This document shows positions 48,784-57,523 of a stretch of DNA of 64,000 nucleotides, one piece after another. How positions within the stretch are numbered: the stretch's first letter is position 1; the number at the start of each line of letters is the position of its first letter. The position numbers and the translations under genes were made by a program. Below the pieces are notes generated by a model, which saw only the letters and a list, made by a program, of their open reading frames with translations, had not been told where the DNA came from and searched no databases. The stretch covers positions 1 through 64,000 of the forward strand of contig JAWKTM010000007.1 in the NCBI GenBank assembly GCA_041399085.1, read 5' to 3'. The stretch is from JAWKTM01 sp041399085 (GTDB taxonomy: Bacteria; Planctomycetota; Planctomycetia; Pirellulales; Pirellulaceae).

Positions 48784-49269
48784 ATGCTGGACTTTGAAGT
48801 CCAACGCTGCGGCCGCCGCTGCCATAAATCGGATCGCGAATTTCGGCCGGGCGAAACGTACTTTTCGGTCTTGGTCCGAGATGGCGCCGAGATCGTGCGA
48901 CACGACTACAGCGCCGAAGCTTGGGAAGGTCCGCCCGAGGATGCGATCGGTTGGTGGAAGTCGACCGTGCTGGATACGAACCAGAAAGGGCCGAGTTGGG
49001 CGCCGAACGACGTGATTCGCGACTACTTCCGCCAATTGGAAGAAGACGACGACCGAGCCGATCTGCGTTATGTGCTGGGTCTGCTGATGGTCCGCCGTCG
49101 TTTAATGCGATTGGATAATTCCGAACACGACGAAGCCGGACACGAGTTTTTGGTAATGACTTGCACGCAGGAAGGTATCGAACATCGCGTGCTGGTTTGC
49201 ACGCCGACGCCCGAGCGCGTTCAGGAAATCCAAGAGGAACTGGGCAAGCTGTTGTTCGCCGACGCTTGA
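48784..49269 (+). CDS. Conserved planctomycete protein of unknown function
   Basis: A 161-residue soluble acidic protein. Residues 8-13 are C-G-R-R-C-H, a possible metal pair, then F-R-P-G-E-T-Y-F-S-V-L. A second half includes R-Y-V-L-G-L-L-M-V-R-R-R-L-M-R-L and ends E-L-G-K-L-L-F. I recognise the type from planctomycete genomes but know no function. ATG at 48784 is preceded by GGAG with seven-base spacing. It is followed 41 bp later by the lipoprotein gene on the same strand. Confidence 0.7.
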   Translation: MLDFEVQRCGRRCHKSDREFRPGETYFSVLVRDGAEIVRHDYSAEAWEGPPEDAIGWWKSTVLDTNQKGPSWAPNDVIRDYFRQLEEDDDRADLRYVLGLLMVRRRLMRLDNSEHDEAGHEFLVMTCTQEGIEHRVLVCTPTPERVQEIQEELGKLLFADA

Positions 49270-49310
49270 TCGCCTGGCAAATTGACATGTGAGTTGACAA
49301 GGAAGTTGAC

Positions 49311-50300
49311 TTGAGACCACGCCATCCCGCCTCGCTGTGGCTGCTGCTGCCGCTGGTGCTCTGCACGGCGAGCGGGGCCGGTTGTCCGCGTTATTTCACG
49401 CGCACGTCGGCCGTCGAACAACCGGCGGTGTTCATGGGACCGCCGACGTTGCCGGATGTGATCGCCGCGGTGAATGCGACGTCGCGCGTGCAACAGTTGC
49501 AGGCTCAAGACGCGACGTTGAAGGTCGATGGCGTCCCGGCGCTGCAAGCCGACTTGGCCATGCAACGGCCGCGGCAATTCCGGCTGCGAGCGGAGCTGAC
49601 GAAGCTGACTGGCCAGGAATTGGACTTGGGCAGCAACGATGAATTGTTCTGGATGTGGGTGAAGCGAAGTCCGCAGCCGGCGATCTATTATGCGCGGCAC
49701 GAACAATACGCCAATTCGCTGGCCCGGCAGCTTCTGCCCGTCGAACCGCACTGGTTGATCGACGCGCTTGGTCTCGTGCAACTTGATCCGCACGGACAGC
49801 ACGAAGGCCCATATCCGCGCGGCGGCGGCCAATTAGAGATCCGCTCCCGCCTCCCTTCGGCGCGAGGCGAACTGACCCGCGTGCTGCTGGTGAATGAACG
49901 GTACGCGTGGATCATGGAGCAACATCTATACGACGAGCGGGGCCAACTGCTGGCGTCGGCCCGGGCCTCGGACCATCGTTTCTATGCCGACCACGGCGTG
50001 GCGCTGCCGCACCACGTTGACGTACAACTCCGCGATGTCCAACTTGGCGCCGGCCAACCGCAAACGCTGGCCTTTTCGGTCGACGTTCGCGGCTATGCGA
50101 TCAACCAGCTTTACGGAGACACATCGCAGCAATTCGCCCTACCGTCCATCGCGGGCTACCAGCTTGTGGACCTAGCGGACCCGAGTCTCCAAATCCCCGG
50201 TGTAACCGCGCCGTTGGCTCGGCAGCAACTGCCGCCGACCGACCCGCGTCAGCCGCGCATCGGTTACCGGCCCGAGTATCGCGGATACACGCGACGCTGA
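49311..50300 (+). CDS. Lipoprotein, LolA-like fold (outer-membrane lipoprotein-sorting type)
   Basis: A 329-residue lipoprotein. The hydrophobic signal (WLLLPLVLCTASG) ends in the lipobox G-A-G-C. The rest (L-P-D-V-I-A-A-V-N-A, M-Q-R-P-R-Q-F-R-L-R-A, G-S-N-D-E-L-F-W-M-W-V) is the beta-rich layout of LolA/LolB-type lipid-binding proteins with repeated short strands. TTG at 49311 is used because no ATG or GTG keeps the signal; AAGGAAG precedes it. The C-terminus is Pro/Gln-rich. It may be co-transcribed with the gene at 48784. Confidence 0.7.
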   Translation: MRPRHPASLWLLLPLVLCTASGAGCPRYFTRTSAVEQPAVFMGPPTLPDVIAAVNATSRVQQLQAQDATLKVDGVPALQADLAMQRPRQFRLRAELTKLTGQELDLGSNDELFWMWVKRSPQPAIYYARHEQYANSLARQLLPVEPHWLIDALGLVQLDPHGQHEGPYPRGGGQLEIRSRLPSARGELTRVLLVNERYAWIMEQHLYDERGQLLASARASDHRFYADHGVALPHHVDVQLRDVQLGAGQPQTLAFSVDVRGYAINQLYGDTSQQFALPSIAGYQLVDLADPSLQIPGVTAPLARQQLPPTDPRQPRIGYRPEYRGYTRR

Positions 50301-50459
50301 TTTGGGCCGGCGCAACGGCGAATCGGCGACACGAGCGTCCTCGACCAGCGGTTGCCTTGATCTTGGCAGGGCCGTAGATTGCTGGCGCTGACGGACCTGC
50401 TCGGCGGTCATCGCCCGAGCGGCGCGAACTCGCCCCAACACTTCTCCCAGGACGGCCTG

Positions 50460-51245
50460 ATGAACGACACCACGCAATCGCAATCCGACGATTCCTCCGA
50501 TCAACCGAAATGGAAACCGCTGACGCGCACGCAGCGACGCGTGTTCGGCGTGTTGGTCGAGAAGGCGAAAACGACGCCCGACGCCTATCCGATGACGTTG
50601 AACGGGATCACCACCGGCTGCAATCAGAAGAGCAATCGCTCGCCGCTGATGAATTTGACGGCGGACGAAGTCGAAACGGCGCTGGATCAGCTTCGTAATA
50701 TGTCGGCCGTGGCCGAAGTGCAAGGTTCCGGTCGCGTGGCCAAGTATCGACATTACGCCTACGACTGGTTGGGCGTGGACAAAACGGAAATCGCCGTGAT
50801 GACGGAACTGTTGTTGCGCGGCGAGCAGACGGTCGGCGAACTGCGTGGGCGAGCCGCTCGGATGGAACCGATCGCCGATCTGAACGCGCTCAAACCGGTG
50901 CTGGATTCGCTGATCGAAAAGGGCTTGGTCGTATCGCTGACGCCCGAAGGCCGCGGCCAGATTGTGACCCATAATCTGTACGAGCCGCACGAGATGAGAC
51001 ATCTGCAAACAAAGGTTGGCTCGATGGCCGCGGCCGCCGCGGACGAAGAACCCTCGGCAAGTTCGCCGCCATCGTCCGCGCCCGTCGCCAGTCGCCCAAC
51101 GGCCTCCGCGCCGGTTGCCGCGCCAACCGCCGGACCGGATAATTCGGAGTTGCTTGAGCGGATCGACGACCTGGAGCTTCAAGTCGCCCGACTACAAGAA
51201 ATCGTCCAACAACTCGACGCGCGGCTAACTCACATCGAAAGCTAG
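50460..51245 (+). CDS. YceH family protein (DUF480)
   Basis: A 261-residue protein with two winged-helix repeats of the DUF480/UPF0502 (YceH) family in residues ~20-190: L-T-x-x-Q-R-R-V-F-G-V-L-V-E-K, C-N-Q-K-S-N-R and M-T-E-L-L-L-R-G-E-Q-T-V-G-E-L-R-G-R. After an Ala/Pro/Ser linker, residues ~230-261 form a C-terminal coiled coil (L-E-R-I-D-D-L-E-L-Q-V-A-R-L). A regulatory role is suspected for the family, not proven. ATG at 50460 is taken, since the residues before it are not conserved. Confidence 0.85.
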   Translation: MNDTTQSQSDDSSDQPKWKPLTRTQRRVFGVLVEKAKTTPDAYPMTLNGITTGCNQKSNRSPLMNLTADEVETALDQLRNMSAVAEVQGSGRVAKYRHYAYDWLGVDKTEIAVMTELLLRGEQTVGELRGRAARMEPIADLNALKPVLDSLIEKGLVVSLTPEGRGQIVTHNLYEPHEMRHLQTKVGSMAAAAADEEPSASSPPSSAPVASRPTASAPVAAPTAGPDNSELLERIDDLELQVARLQEIVQQLDARLTHIES

Positions 51246-51269
51246 CCAACCGAGAAGCGTTTGCCCCTT

Positions 51270-51349
51270 GTCGCCTTAGCCTCCGTTAGTCGCCTTATCT
51301 TCCGTTAGTCGCCTTTCGCGGCGTTAGTCGCCTTTCGCTCCCGCGAAAG
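51270..51349. repeat. 19-bp tandem repeat (four units) ending in a hairpin
   Basis: Units GTCGCCTT(A/T)... ending CGTTA start at 51270, 51289, 51308 and 51327. The last unit runs into CTTTCGC-TCCC-GCGAAAG (51332-51349), a perfect 7-bp hairpin. It follows the YceH gene. The interval 51246-51539 has no gene besides this. Confidence 0.85.
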
Positions 51350-51539
51350 TAGCGTTTGCGCTGGACAACGCAGTCAAGCGAAGCACATCATTGAAAGCGA
51401 GGCCAGCGTAGTTTTTGGCTTCACTTGTTGACTTGGAAACGGCCGCGACTGTAGGCGATTAGGCAGTGCCGTATAAGTCGATCGATGATGTCAACGTCCG
51501 CGGTCCTTGATGGTATATTCGGGCGAAAGGTCGAACGAA

Positions 51540-52131
51540 ATGATCGAGATTAAATATACCGGCGATGCCCTTTGGGAAAGGATTGAACGCTCCTTGGAGA
51601 AGGTAAAGGAACGGCTGCGACGTTACCAGCACACTCAATGATGCGGAAATACCTTACGCCGTGATCGGTGGAAATGCGGTTCAGCTTTGGGTTGCTCAAG
51701 TCGACGAATCCGCAGTCCGCAATACCAGGGACGTCGACATCGTGCTGAACCGTAAGGACATTGATGCAGCGAAGAAGGCATTGGCCACCGCTGGTTTCGT
51801 CTTTCAAGATGTCGCGGGAATTCCGATGTTCCTGGACGGCCCAGACGGATCACCACGTGACGCGGTACATGTCGTGTATGCCGGTGAAAAAGTGCGAGAG
51901 GAGCATTCTGAAACTGCGCCTAATGTCGAGCGGTTTGAATTAATCAAATCCATTCGCACGCTGACGTTTCCGGAACTCATTCGAATGAAACTCACGAGCC
52001 ATCGATTGAAGGATCGAGTTCACTTGCAAGATATGATCTCGGTTGGACTCATTGACGAAACATGGCTTGATCGCTTTTCGCCAGAACTCCGAATGCGGTT
52101 GAAGGAACTACTAGACAATCCCGACGGATGA
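51540..52131 (+). CDS. Nucleotidyltransferase-fold protein, frameshifted near the 5' end
   Basis: A minimal nucleotidyltransferase of about 196 residues, the type found as MNT/AbiEii-like toxin or antitoxin. The frame starting at ATG 51540 (MIEIKYTGDALWERIERSLEKV) stops after 33 codons at 51639, but another frame continues with V-T-S-T-L-N-D-A-E-I-P-Y-A-V-I-G-G-N-A-V and reaches the D-V-D-I-V-L motif. The break is at 51619-51622 (one base too many or two too few). G-G-N-A and D-V-D are the expected NTase motifs. No HEPN partner is adjacent. If the break is real, translation could start at GTG 51661 but lose the first helix. Confidence 0.7.
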
Positions 52132-52237
52132 CGCGGAAGTTAAACGAAGGTGAACGACGCGAATGCTTCCGATAGGTTGCCTCGGGAGGAATGGTTCGGT
52201 GCGAACGCATTGCGAATACTGGACGCGAGATCGCTGG

Positions 52238-53769
52238 ATGGGCCGTTTGCTCGTCGCTTGTTTAGCTGTGGTGGCGAGCCTATTGTCAACCACGCGAGCC
52301 AGTTCGGCGGAGCCTTGCCGCGTTGAGATTGTCGACGCCGAGAACGGCTGGCCTGTTCCGCTGGTCGAGCTTCGCACGACGCACGAAATGCGATTGGTCA
52401 GCGACAATGCGGGGCTGATCGCAATCGACCAACCGGAGTTGCTCGGGCGCGAAGTGTGGTTCCACGTAATCGGACACGGCTACGAAGTGCCCGCGGATGG
52501 GTTTGGCTATCGCGGCGTGCGGCTGAAGCCCGAGTCGGGCAAGTCGCTGCGAATCAAAGTTCGGCGCACAATTATCGCTCGGCGTTTGGGGCGACTAACC
52601 GGCGCGGGGCTGTTTGCCGAGAGCCAGAAATTGGGCGAGATGCTCGATTGGCAGGAGTCCGGCTTGGTCGGCTGCGACAGCGTGATGAACGCCGAATATC
52701 AAGGTCGGCATTTTTGGTTGTGGGGCGACACGACGCTGTTTCGTTACCCGCTCGGCGTGTTCAACAGCACCAGCGCGACGTCGGCCTCCCGGCCGCTGAC
52801 GAAGTTCGAACCGCCGGTGCGAATCGACTTCGACTATTTCCGCGACGAACGCGGCGAGCCGCGCGGCGTCGCCCGGATGCCGGGTTCCGGTCCCACATGG
52901 TTGACGGGCTACACAACCGTGCCCAATGACGACGGTCGCGAACGGCTGGTTGCGACTTACTCGAAGATTCGGCCGCCGCTGGAAGCCTACGAATCGGGGC
53001 TGTGCGTTTGGAACGACGAGCGGCGCGAGTTTGAACGACTGAAAGTGATTTGGTCGAAGTCGGACGAAACTCCGAAGCCGCCGCCGCTGCCCGAAGGTCA
53101 TCCGGCGCGGTGGAAGGACGACGCGGGTGACGAGTGGCTGTTGTTCGGCAATCCGTTGCCGCGTCTGCGTTGCCGCGCCACGTTCTCCGCCTGGAGCGCC
53201 CCGGCGCAGTGGGAATCGCTCGAACCGCAAACTGAATTGCAATCCGCTGGCGAGTCGAGCGACACGGTTAAGCCGCACTCGGGCTCGATCGCCTGGAACG
53301 CCTATCGAAAGCGCTGGGTCACGGTCTTCATGCAGCACTTCGGCAAGCCGTCGGCGTTCGGCGAGCTCTGGTACGCCGAGTCGGACTCGCCGTTCGGTCC
53401 GTGGGGACCGGCCGTGAAGGTACTCTCGCACGACAACTACACGTTCTACAACCCGCGACTGCACCCAGAATTCACGCCGGCCGATTCGCCAGTGTTGTTG
53501 TTCGAGGAACTTACACAATGCAGTTCGCCAACAAACCGCGCCCGACGCCTCGGTACGACTACAACCAGATTCTGTACCGGCTGGATTTGGACGACGTGAA
53601 ACCCGGCCAGCACAAGCGAAGTAAGAACCGTCCGGAAGTAACCTGTCGATTTAACGGAACGGCGCGACCGTCCGGTAACGCAAAACCGCCGGGCTCGTGC
53701 CCTGTAGCGACAAGCGATTTGGTAATTGGCTTACGGACGGGCTCTTACTCGACCAGCGATCCGCGCTGA
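52238..53769 (+). CDS. Secreted beta-rich protein of unknown function, frameshifted
   Basis: About 450-500 residues. The signal peptide begins at ATG 52238 (MGRLLVACLAVVASLLSTT, then ASSAEP). Residues 30-105 look like a small regulatory beta domain, and the main part (F-W-L-W-G-D-T-T-L-F-R, G-S-G-P-T-W-L-T-G-Y) resembles a five-bladed propeller as in DUF4185-like proteins. Near 53506 one G is missing; adding it gives L-L-F-E-G-T-Y-T-M-Q-F-A-N-K and Y-D-Y-N-Q-I-L-Y-R-L-D-L-D-D. In this frame the stop is at 53767-53769, 25 bp inside the 3' end of pheA, so the native stop may be earlier, about 53620-53640. Confidence 0.68.
53653..53707. repeat. Palindromic element, copy C
   Basis: ACGG-CGCGA-CCGT followed by CCGGTAACGC and the second hairpin GGG-CTCGTG-CCC. 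It lies between convergent ends of the secreted-protein gene and pheA. It resembles copies A (42310) and B (46354) in plan but with different stem bases. Confidence 0.55.
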
Positions 53770-54872
53770 TAAGAGCCGAGCAGCGAGAGTTGCACCGTCT
53801 TGCGTTTCAGTGCGTCGAGTGCCCGTTTCACCTTGGCTTCGTCGCGATGCCCTTCCATCTCCACAAAGAACAGATACTCGTTCTTCGAACCGGCGATCGG
53901 AAACGATTCGATCCAGGTGAGATTCAATCGAGCTCGTTTGAAGATTCCCATTGCGTCGGCCAACGCGCCGGGCTTGTGCGGGATTTCGAACATTACCGAA
54001 GTCTTATCGTTGCCGCTGCGCTTCGGTTCTTCCTTGCCGATCACGGCGAAACGCGTGACGTTGTTGCGGTTATCTTCGATGTTCGAGGCAATCACATCCA
54101 AGCCGTAATTCGCCGCGGCTTGCAAGCTGGCGATCGCGGCCGCGCCGTACTTGTCGGCGGCCAATTGGGCGGCGGCCGTCGTGCTGGTCATCTCCACCAA
54201 CCGAGCAAACGGCAAATGCTTCGTCAGCCAATCGCGGCACTGAGACAACGCCTGCGGTTTGCTATATACCTCGGTGACTTCGCCTCGTTGGCAACGCGAC
54301 AGCAGATTGTGGTGAATCCGCAACTGCACTTCGCCGCAGATGTTGGCCGGATTTCGGGCGAACATGTCCAGCGTGTCGACGATTCGGCCGTCGGTCGAGT
54401 TCTCGATGGGAACTAAGCCGTATTCGGCGTGTCCTCGGTTCACCTCCTCGAACACGGCGGCGATCGAAGCCACCGGCGTGAGATCGACGCTGGTACCGAA
54501 CCGCTCGATCGCCGCTTGATGGCTGTAGCTGTAAGCCGGTCCCAGGTACGCGACTCGCGTCGGTTGGACCAAACGTCGAGCGCCGCTGTAGAGCTCTCGG
54601 TAAATGGCTCGCACGGCCGCTTCATCCAACGGCCCTTTGCTGCCGCCGACAGCGTTTTCTAGCGTGGAAAGGTCCGTGGCCGTGAGCGTTCGCGGATCGA
54701 CGCCCTCGTCGGCCGTTTTAGCTAGCCGCACGGTCAATTTGGCCCGCTCGTTGATAAGCTGCATCAGGTCGCGGTCGAGTCGCGCGATCTTGCGGCTCAA
54801 CTCGGCCGGCGTCTCGCGGCGAGCGCTGCCGGCGGCTCGTTTGGTTCGGGTTGTGCTGGTCTTCTTGGCCAT
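53745..54872 (-). CDS. pheA: Chorismate mutase / prephenate dehydratase
   Basis: A bifunctional phenylalanine-biosynthesis enzyme, ~375 residues. The chorismate mutase domain is at residues ~30-110 (L-D-R-D-L-M-Q-L-I-N-E-R-A), the prephenate dehydratase domain at ~115-290 with V-P-I-E-N-S-T-D-G and V-T-R-F-A-V-I-G, and the ACT domain at ~300-375 with E-S-F-P, where phenylalanine binds and inhibits. The start at 54872 (MAKKTS) is preferred to the ATG nine codons upstream. No aro or trp genes are adjacent. Confidence 0.93.
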   Translation of the reverse strand: MAKKTSTTRTKRAAGSARRETPAELSRKIARLDRDLMQLINERAKLTVRLAKTADEGVDPRTLTATDLSTLENAVGGSKGPLDEAAVRAIYRELYSGARRLVQPTRVAYLGPAYSYSHQAAIERFGTSVDLTPVASIAAVFEEVNRGHAEYGLVPIENSTDGRIVDTLDMFARNPANICGEVQLRIHHNLLSRCQRGEVTEVYSKPQALSQCRDWLTKHLPFARLVEMTSTTAAAQLAADKYGAAAIASLQAAANYGLDVIASNIEDNRNNVTRFAVIGKEEPKRSGNDKTSVMFEIPHKPGALADAMGIFKRARLNLTWIESFPIAGSKNEYLFFVEMEGHRDEAKVKRALDALKRKTVQLSLLGSYQRGSLVE

Positions 54873-55402
54873 ACCGAAAATTCCTGTGCGGCAATGCATC
54901 CGAGGGTGGTTTGCGAGGTGCGCGGTTTTCCGCTACTCCGCTTCTAACGCCCCGGCTTACCCATGTCAACTAACCTAAGCATTCGACCAACTCGGAATGG
55001 CAAGAATTGTCGAATTGGCTGCTGGTTTTGCCAAATTGGCCGAAGTGACAGTCGAAGACAGAGACGCCGCTCCGGTCCTGAGCGGCTTCTGCCATATTGG
55101 CAGCGAGGATTTGCTCGCCGCCGTGATTCCGCGCGGCCTCCGAATTACCAAGAGACGTAAATCTTTATCGAGTAGGCCCTTACGGAATTGCTTGAAAAGT
55201 GGAATAAGTGCTGGCACACACTTTGCTTTCCGATGACCTTCGTGCTCGGCAGTTGCTCACGATGGCTGGCCGGAACCGGCGAGAATCATGGCCAACACGA
55301 CTCGTCTGCCGAGCCGGACTGCCAATTTCGCAACCGAACGAAAACAACAACTTGCAAGCACGCAGGCGGCGTGCGACTCACACTAGCGGAGGAGAAACGA
55401 TC
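54873..55402. other. Divergent region between pheA and dnaK (530 bp)
   Basis: No convincing gene. It should hold the dnaK promoter. A CTTGAAA at 55189-55195 resembles the -35 of a sigma-32 promoter, but no clear -10 follows; no CIRCE element was found. A GGAGGAG ribosome-binding site lies just before the dnaK start. Confidence 0.5.
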
Positions 55403-57325
55403 ATGGCTCAAGGCGAAAAAATCATTGGCATCGACCTCGGGACGACAAACTCGGTGGTCGCCATCATGGAAGGCAGCGAACCGAAGGTGATTCCGAATGC
55501 GGAAGGCAATCGGCTCACGCCCAGCGTTGTGGCGTTCACCGACAAGGGCGAAACGCTCGTCGGCGAACCGGCTCGCCGCCAAGCCGTCACGAACCCGTCG
55601 CGCACGGTTTACTCGGTCAAGCGGTTCATGGGACGGCGGCACAACGAGGTGCAGAACGAAGAGAAGATGGTCCCCTACGCAGTCGTCGGCGGACCGATGG
55701 AGTACGTGAAGGTCCAGATCAACGATAAGGACCACACGCCGCAGGAAATCTCGGCCAAGGTGCTCCGCAAGCTGAAGGAAGCCGCCGAATCGTATCTCGG
55801 CCATAAGGTGAACAAGGCCGTTATTACCGTGCCGGCTTACTTCAACGACGCTCAGCGACAGGCCACGAAGGACGCCGGCCAAATCGCGGGTTTGGAGGTG
55901 GCTCGAATTATTAACGAGCCGACCGCCGCCGCGTTGGCTTACGGCTTGGACAAGAAAAAGGACGAGCGGATCGCCGTGTTCGATTTGGGCGGCGGCACGT
56001 TTGACGTTTCGATTTTGGAGGTGGCCGCGGCGGACGACGGCGAAGACAGCAGCCGCGTCTTCCAGGTGATCGCCACGAACGGCGATACGCACTTGGGCGG
56101 CGACGATTTCGACGAAGCGTTGATCAACCACGTGGCGGACGAGTTTCAGAAGGAGCACGGCATCGATCTGCGCAAAGAGCAGATGGCGTTGCAACGTTTG
56201 CAGGAAGCGTGCGAGAAGGCGAAACGCGAACTCAGCTCGTTGCCGCAGACCGACATCAATCTGCCGTTCATCGTGGTTCCGCAAAGTGGCCCGAAGCACT
56301 TGCAGATGACGATCACGCGATCCAAGTTCGAGCAACTGATCGACCCGTTGGTGGATCGCTGTCGGCGACCCGTGTTGCAGGCGCTCGAAGACTCGAAGCT
56401 GAAGCCGTCTGATATCGACGAAGTGGTGTTGGTCGGCGGTTCCACGCGCGTTCCCAAGGTGCAAGCCTTGGTGAAGGATCTGTTCGGCAAGGAACCGCAC
56501 AAGGGCGTGAATCCCGACGAGGTCGTCGCCGTTGGCGCGGCCATTCAAGGCAGCGTGTTGGCGGGCGATCGCAAGGACGTGTTGCTGTTGGATGTGACGC
56601 CGCTGACGTTGGGCATCGAAACCGAAGGTGGCGTGATGACGGCGTTGGTCGAGCGGAACACGACGATTCCGGTCGAAAAGAAAAACACGTTCAGCACGGC
56701 GGCCGACGGACAGACGGCCGTGACGGTGAAGGTGTTCCAAGGCGAGCGAAAGATGGCTCACCACAACCGGCTGTTGGGCGAATTCAACCTGGAAGGCATT
56801 CCGCCGCAACCGCGTGGCGTTCCTCAGATCGAAGTTCGCTTTGACATCGACCAAAACGGCATTCTCAACGTGGGGGCGAAGGACCTCGGCACCGGCAAGG
56901 AAGCGAATGTGCGGATCGAGCAGTCGTCTGGCTTGTCCGAAGACGAAATCGGCCGCATGCGAAAGGACGCCGAAGTTCACGCTGACGAAGATCGTCGCCA
57001 GTTCGAGTTGGCCGAAGCTCGAAACCAAGCCGAGCACCTGTGCTACTCGGTGGAAAAGGCGATGAAGGAGCACGAGGATAAGCTTACGGATGCGGACAAG
57101 GAACCGCTGAGCAAGGCGATCGAGCGCGTCCGCGAAAAGATCAAGGGCGAGGACAAAGACGCCATCAAGTCGGCCGTTAACGAGCTGGAACAAGCCAATC
57201 AAGCCTTCAGCAAAATGCTGTACGAGCGGGCTCAGTCCAGCGGCGGCGATACGGACGGCGGCGCGTCCGCGCCGAAAGGCGACGATGACACGATCGACGC
57301 CGAATTCGAAGTGAAAGAATCGTAA
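55403..57325 (+). CDS. dnaK: Molecular chaperone DnaK (Hsp70)
   Basis: A 640-residue Hsp70, complete. The nucleotide-binding domain (~1-390) contains G-I-D-L-G-T-T-N-S, D-L-G-G-G-T-F-D and V-G-G-S-T-R-V-P-K. The substrate-binding domain (~395-545) has D-V-T-P-L-T-L-G-I-E-T, and the helical lid (to ~600) precedes a Gly/Asp-rich tail D-D-D-T-I-D-A-E-F-E-V. ATG at 55403 follows GGAGGAGAAACG. clpB begins 198 bp downstream on the same strand; DnaK and ClpB work together in disaggregation, so co-expression is expected. Confidence 0.97.
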   Translation: MAQGEKIIGIDLGTTNSVVAIMEGSEPKVIPNAEGNRLTPSVVAFTDKGETLVGEPARRQAVTNPSRTVYSVKRFMGRRHNEVQNEEKMVPYAVVGGPMEYVKVQINDKDHTPQEISAKVLRKLKEAAESYLGHKVNKAVITVPAYFNDAQRQATKDAGQIAGLEVARIINEPTAAALAYGLDKKKDERIAVFDLGGGTFDVSILEVAAADDGEDSSRVFQVIATNGDTHLGGDDFDEALINHVADEFQKEHGIDLRKEQMALQRLQEACEKAKRELSSLPQTDINLPFIVVPQSGPKHLQMTITRSKFEQLIDPLVDRCRRPVLQALEDSKLKPSDIDEVVLVGGSTRVPKVQALVKDLFGKEPHKGVNPDEVVAVGAAIQGSVLAGDRKDVLLLDVTPLTLGIETEGGVMTALVERNTTIPVEKKNTFSTAADGQTAVTVKVFQGERKMAHHNRLLGEFNLEGIPPQPRGVPQIEVRFDIDQNGILNVGAKDLGTGKEANVRIEQSSGLSEDEIGRMRKDAEVHADEDRRQFELAEARNQAEHLCYSVEKAMKEHEDKLTDADKEPLSKAIERVREKIKGEDKDAIKSAVNELEQANQAFSKMLYERAQSSGGDTDGGASAPKGDDDTIDAEFEVKES

Positions 57326-57523
57326 TCGGGCCCATGTCGCCGGCGAGTCCAGCCTGTCGAGCTGGGCTCGCTTGGCCGACACCGGTTCGATTCCGTTCGC
57401 ATCTGTTTTGCAGGCCCTAGTCGAAGTCCGCGCTCGCGGTGCGCGCGGGCTGCTGAATAATCCGCGACGAACTGTTCGCCGCGCCGGCACGAGTTGGAGC
57501 TCGGCACTTTAAGGAGCAACGTC

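Noticed and set aside
55206..55223. CIRCE-like or heat-shock inverted repeat before dnaK
   Set aside because: AAGTG-N8-CACTT is too short and does not match TTAGCACTC-N9-GAGTGCTAA.
54900..55236. Small genes in the pheA-dnaK gap
   Set aside because: Short open frames on both strands lack ribosome-binding sites and family features.
55286..57490. A 734-residue open frame antisense to dnaK
   Set aside because: A codon-bias shadow of a highly expressed gene; it has no family resemblance and crosses into non-coding sequence.
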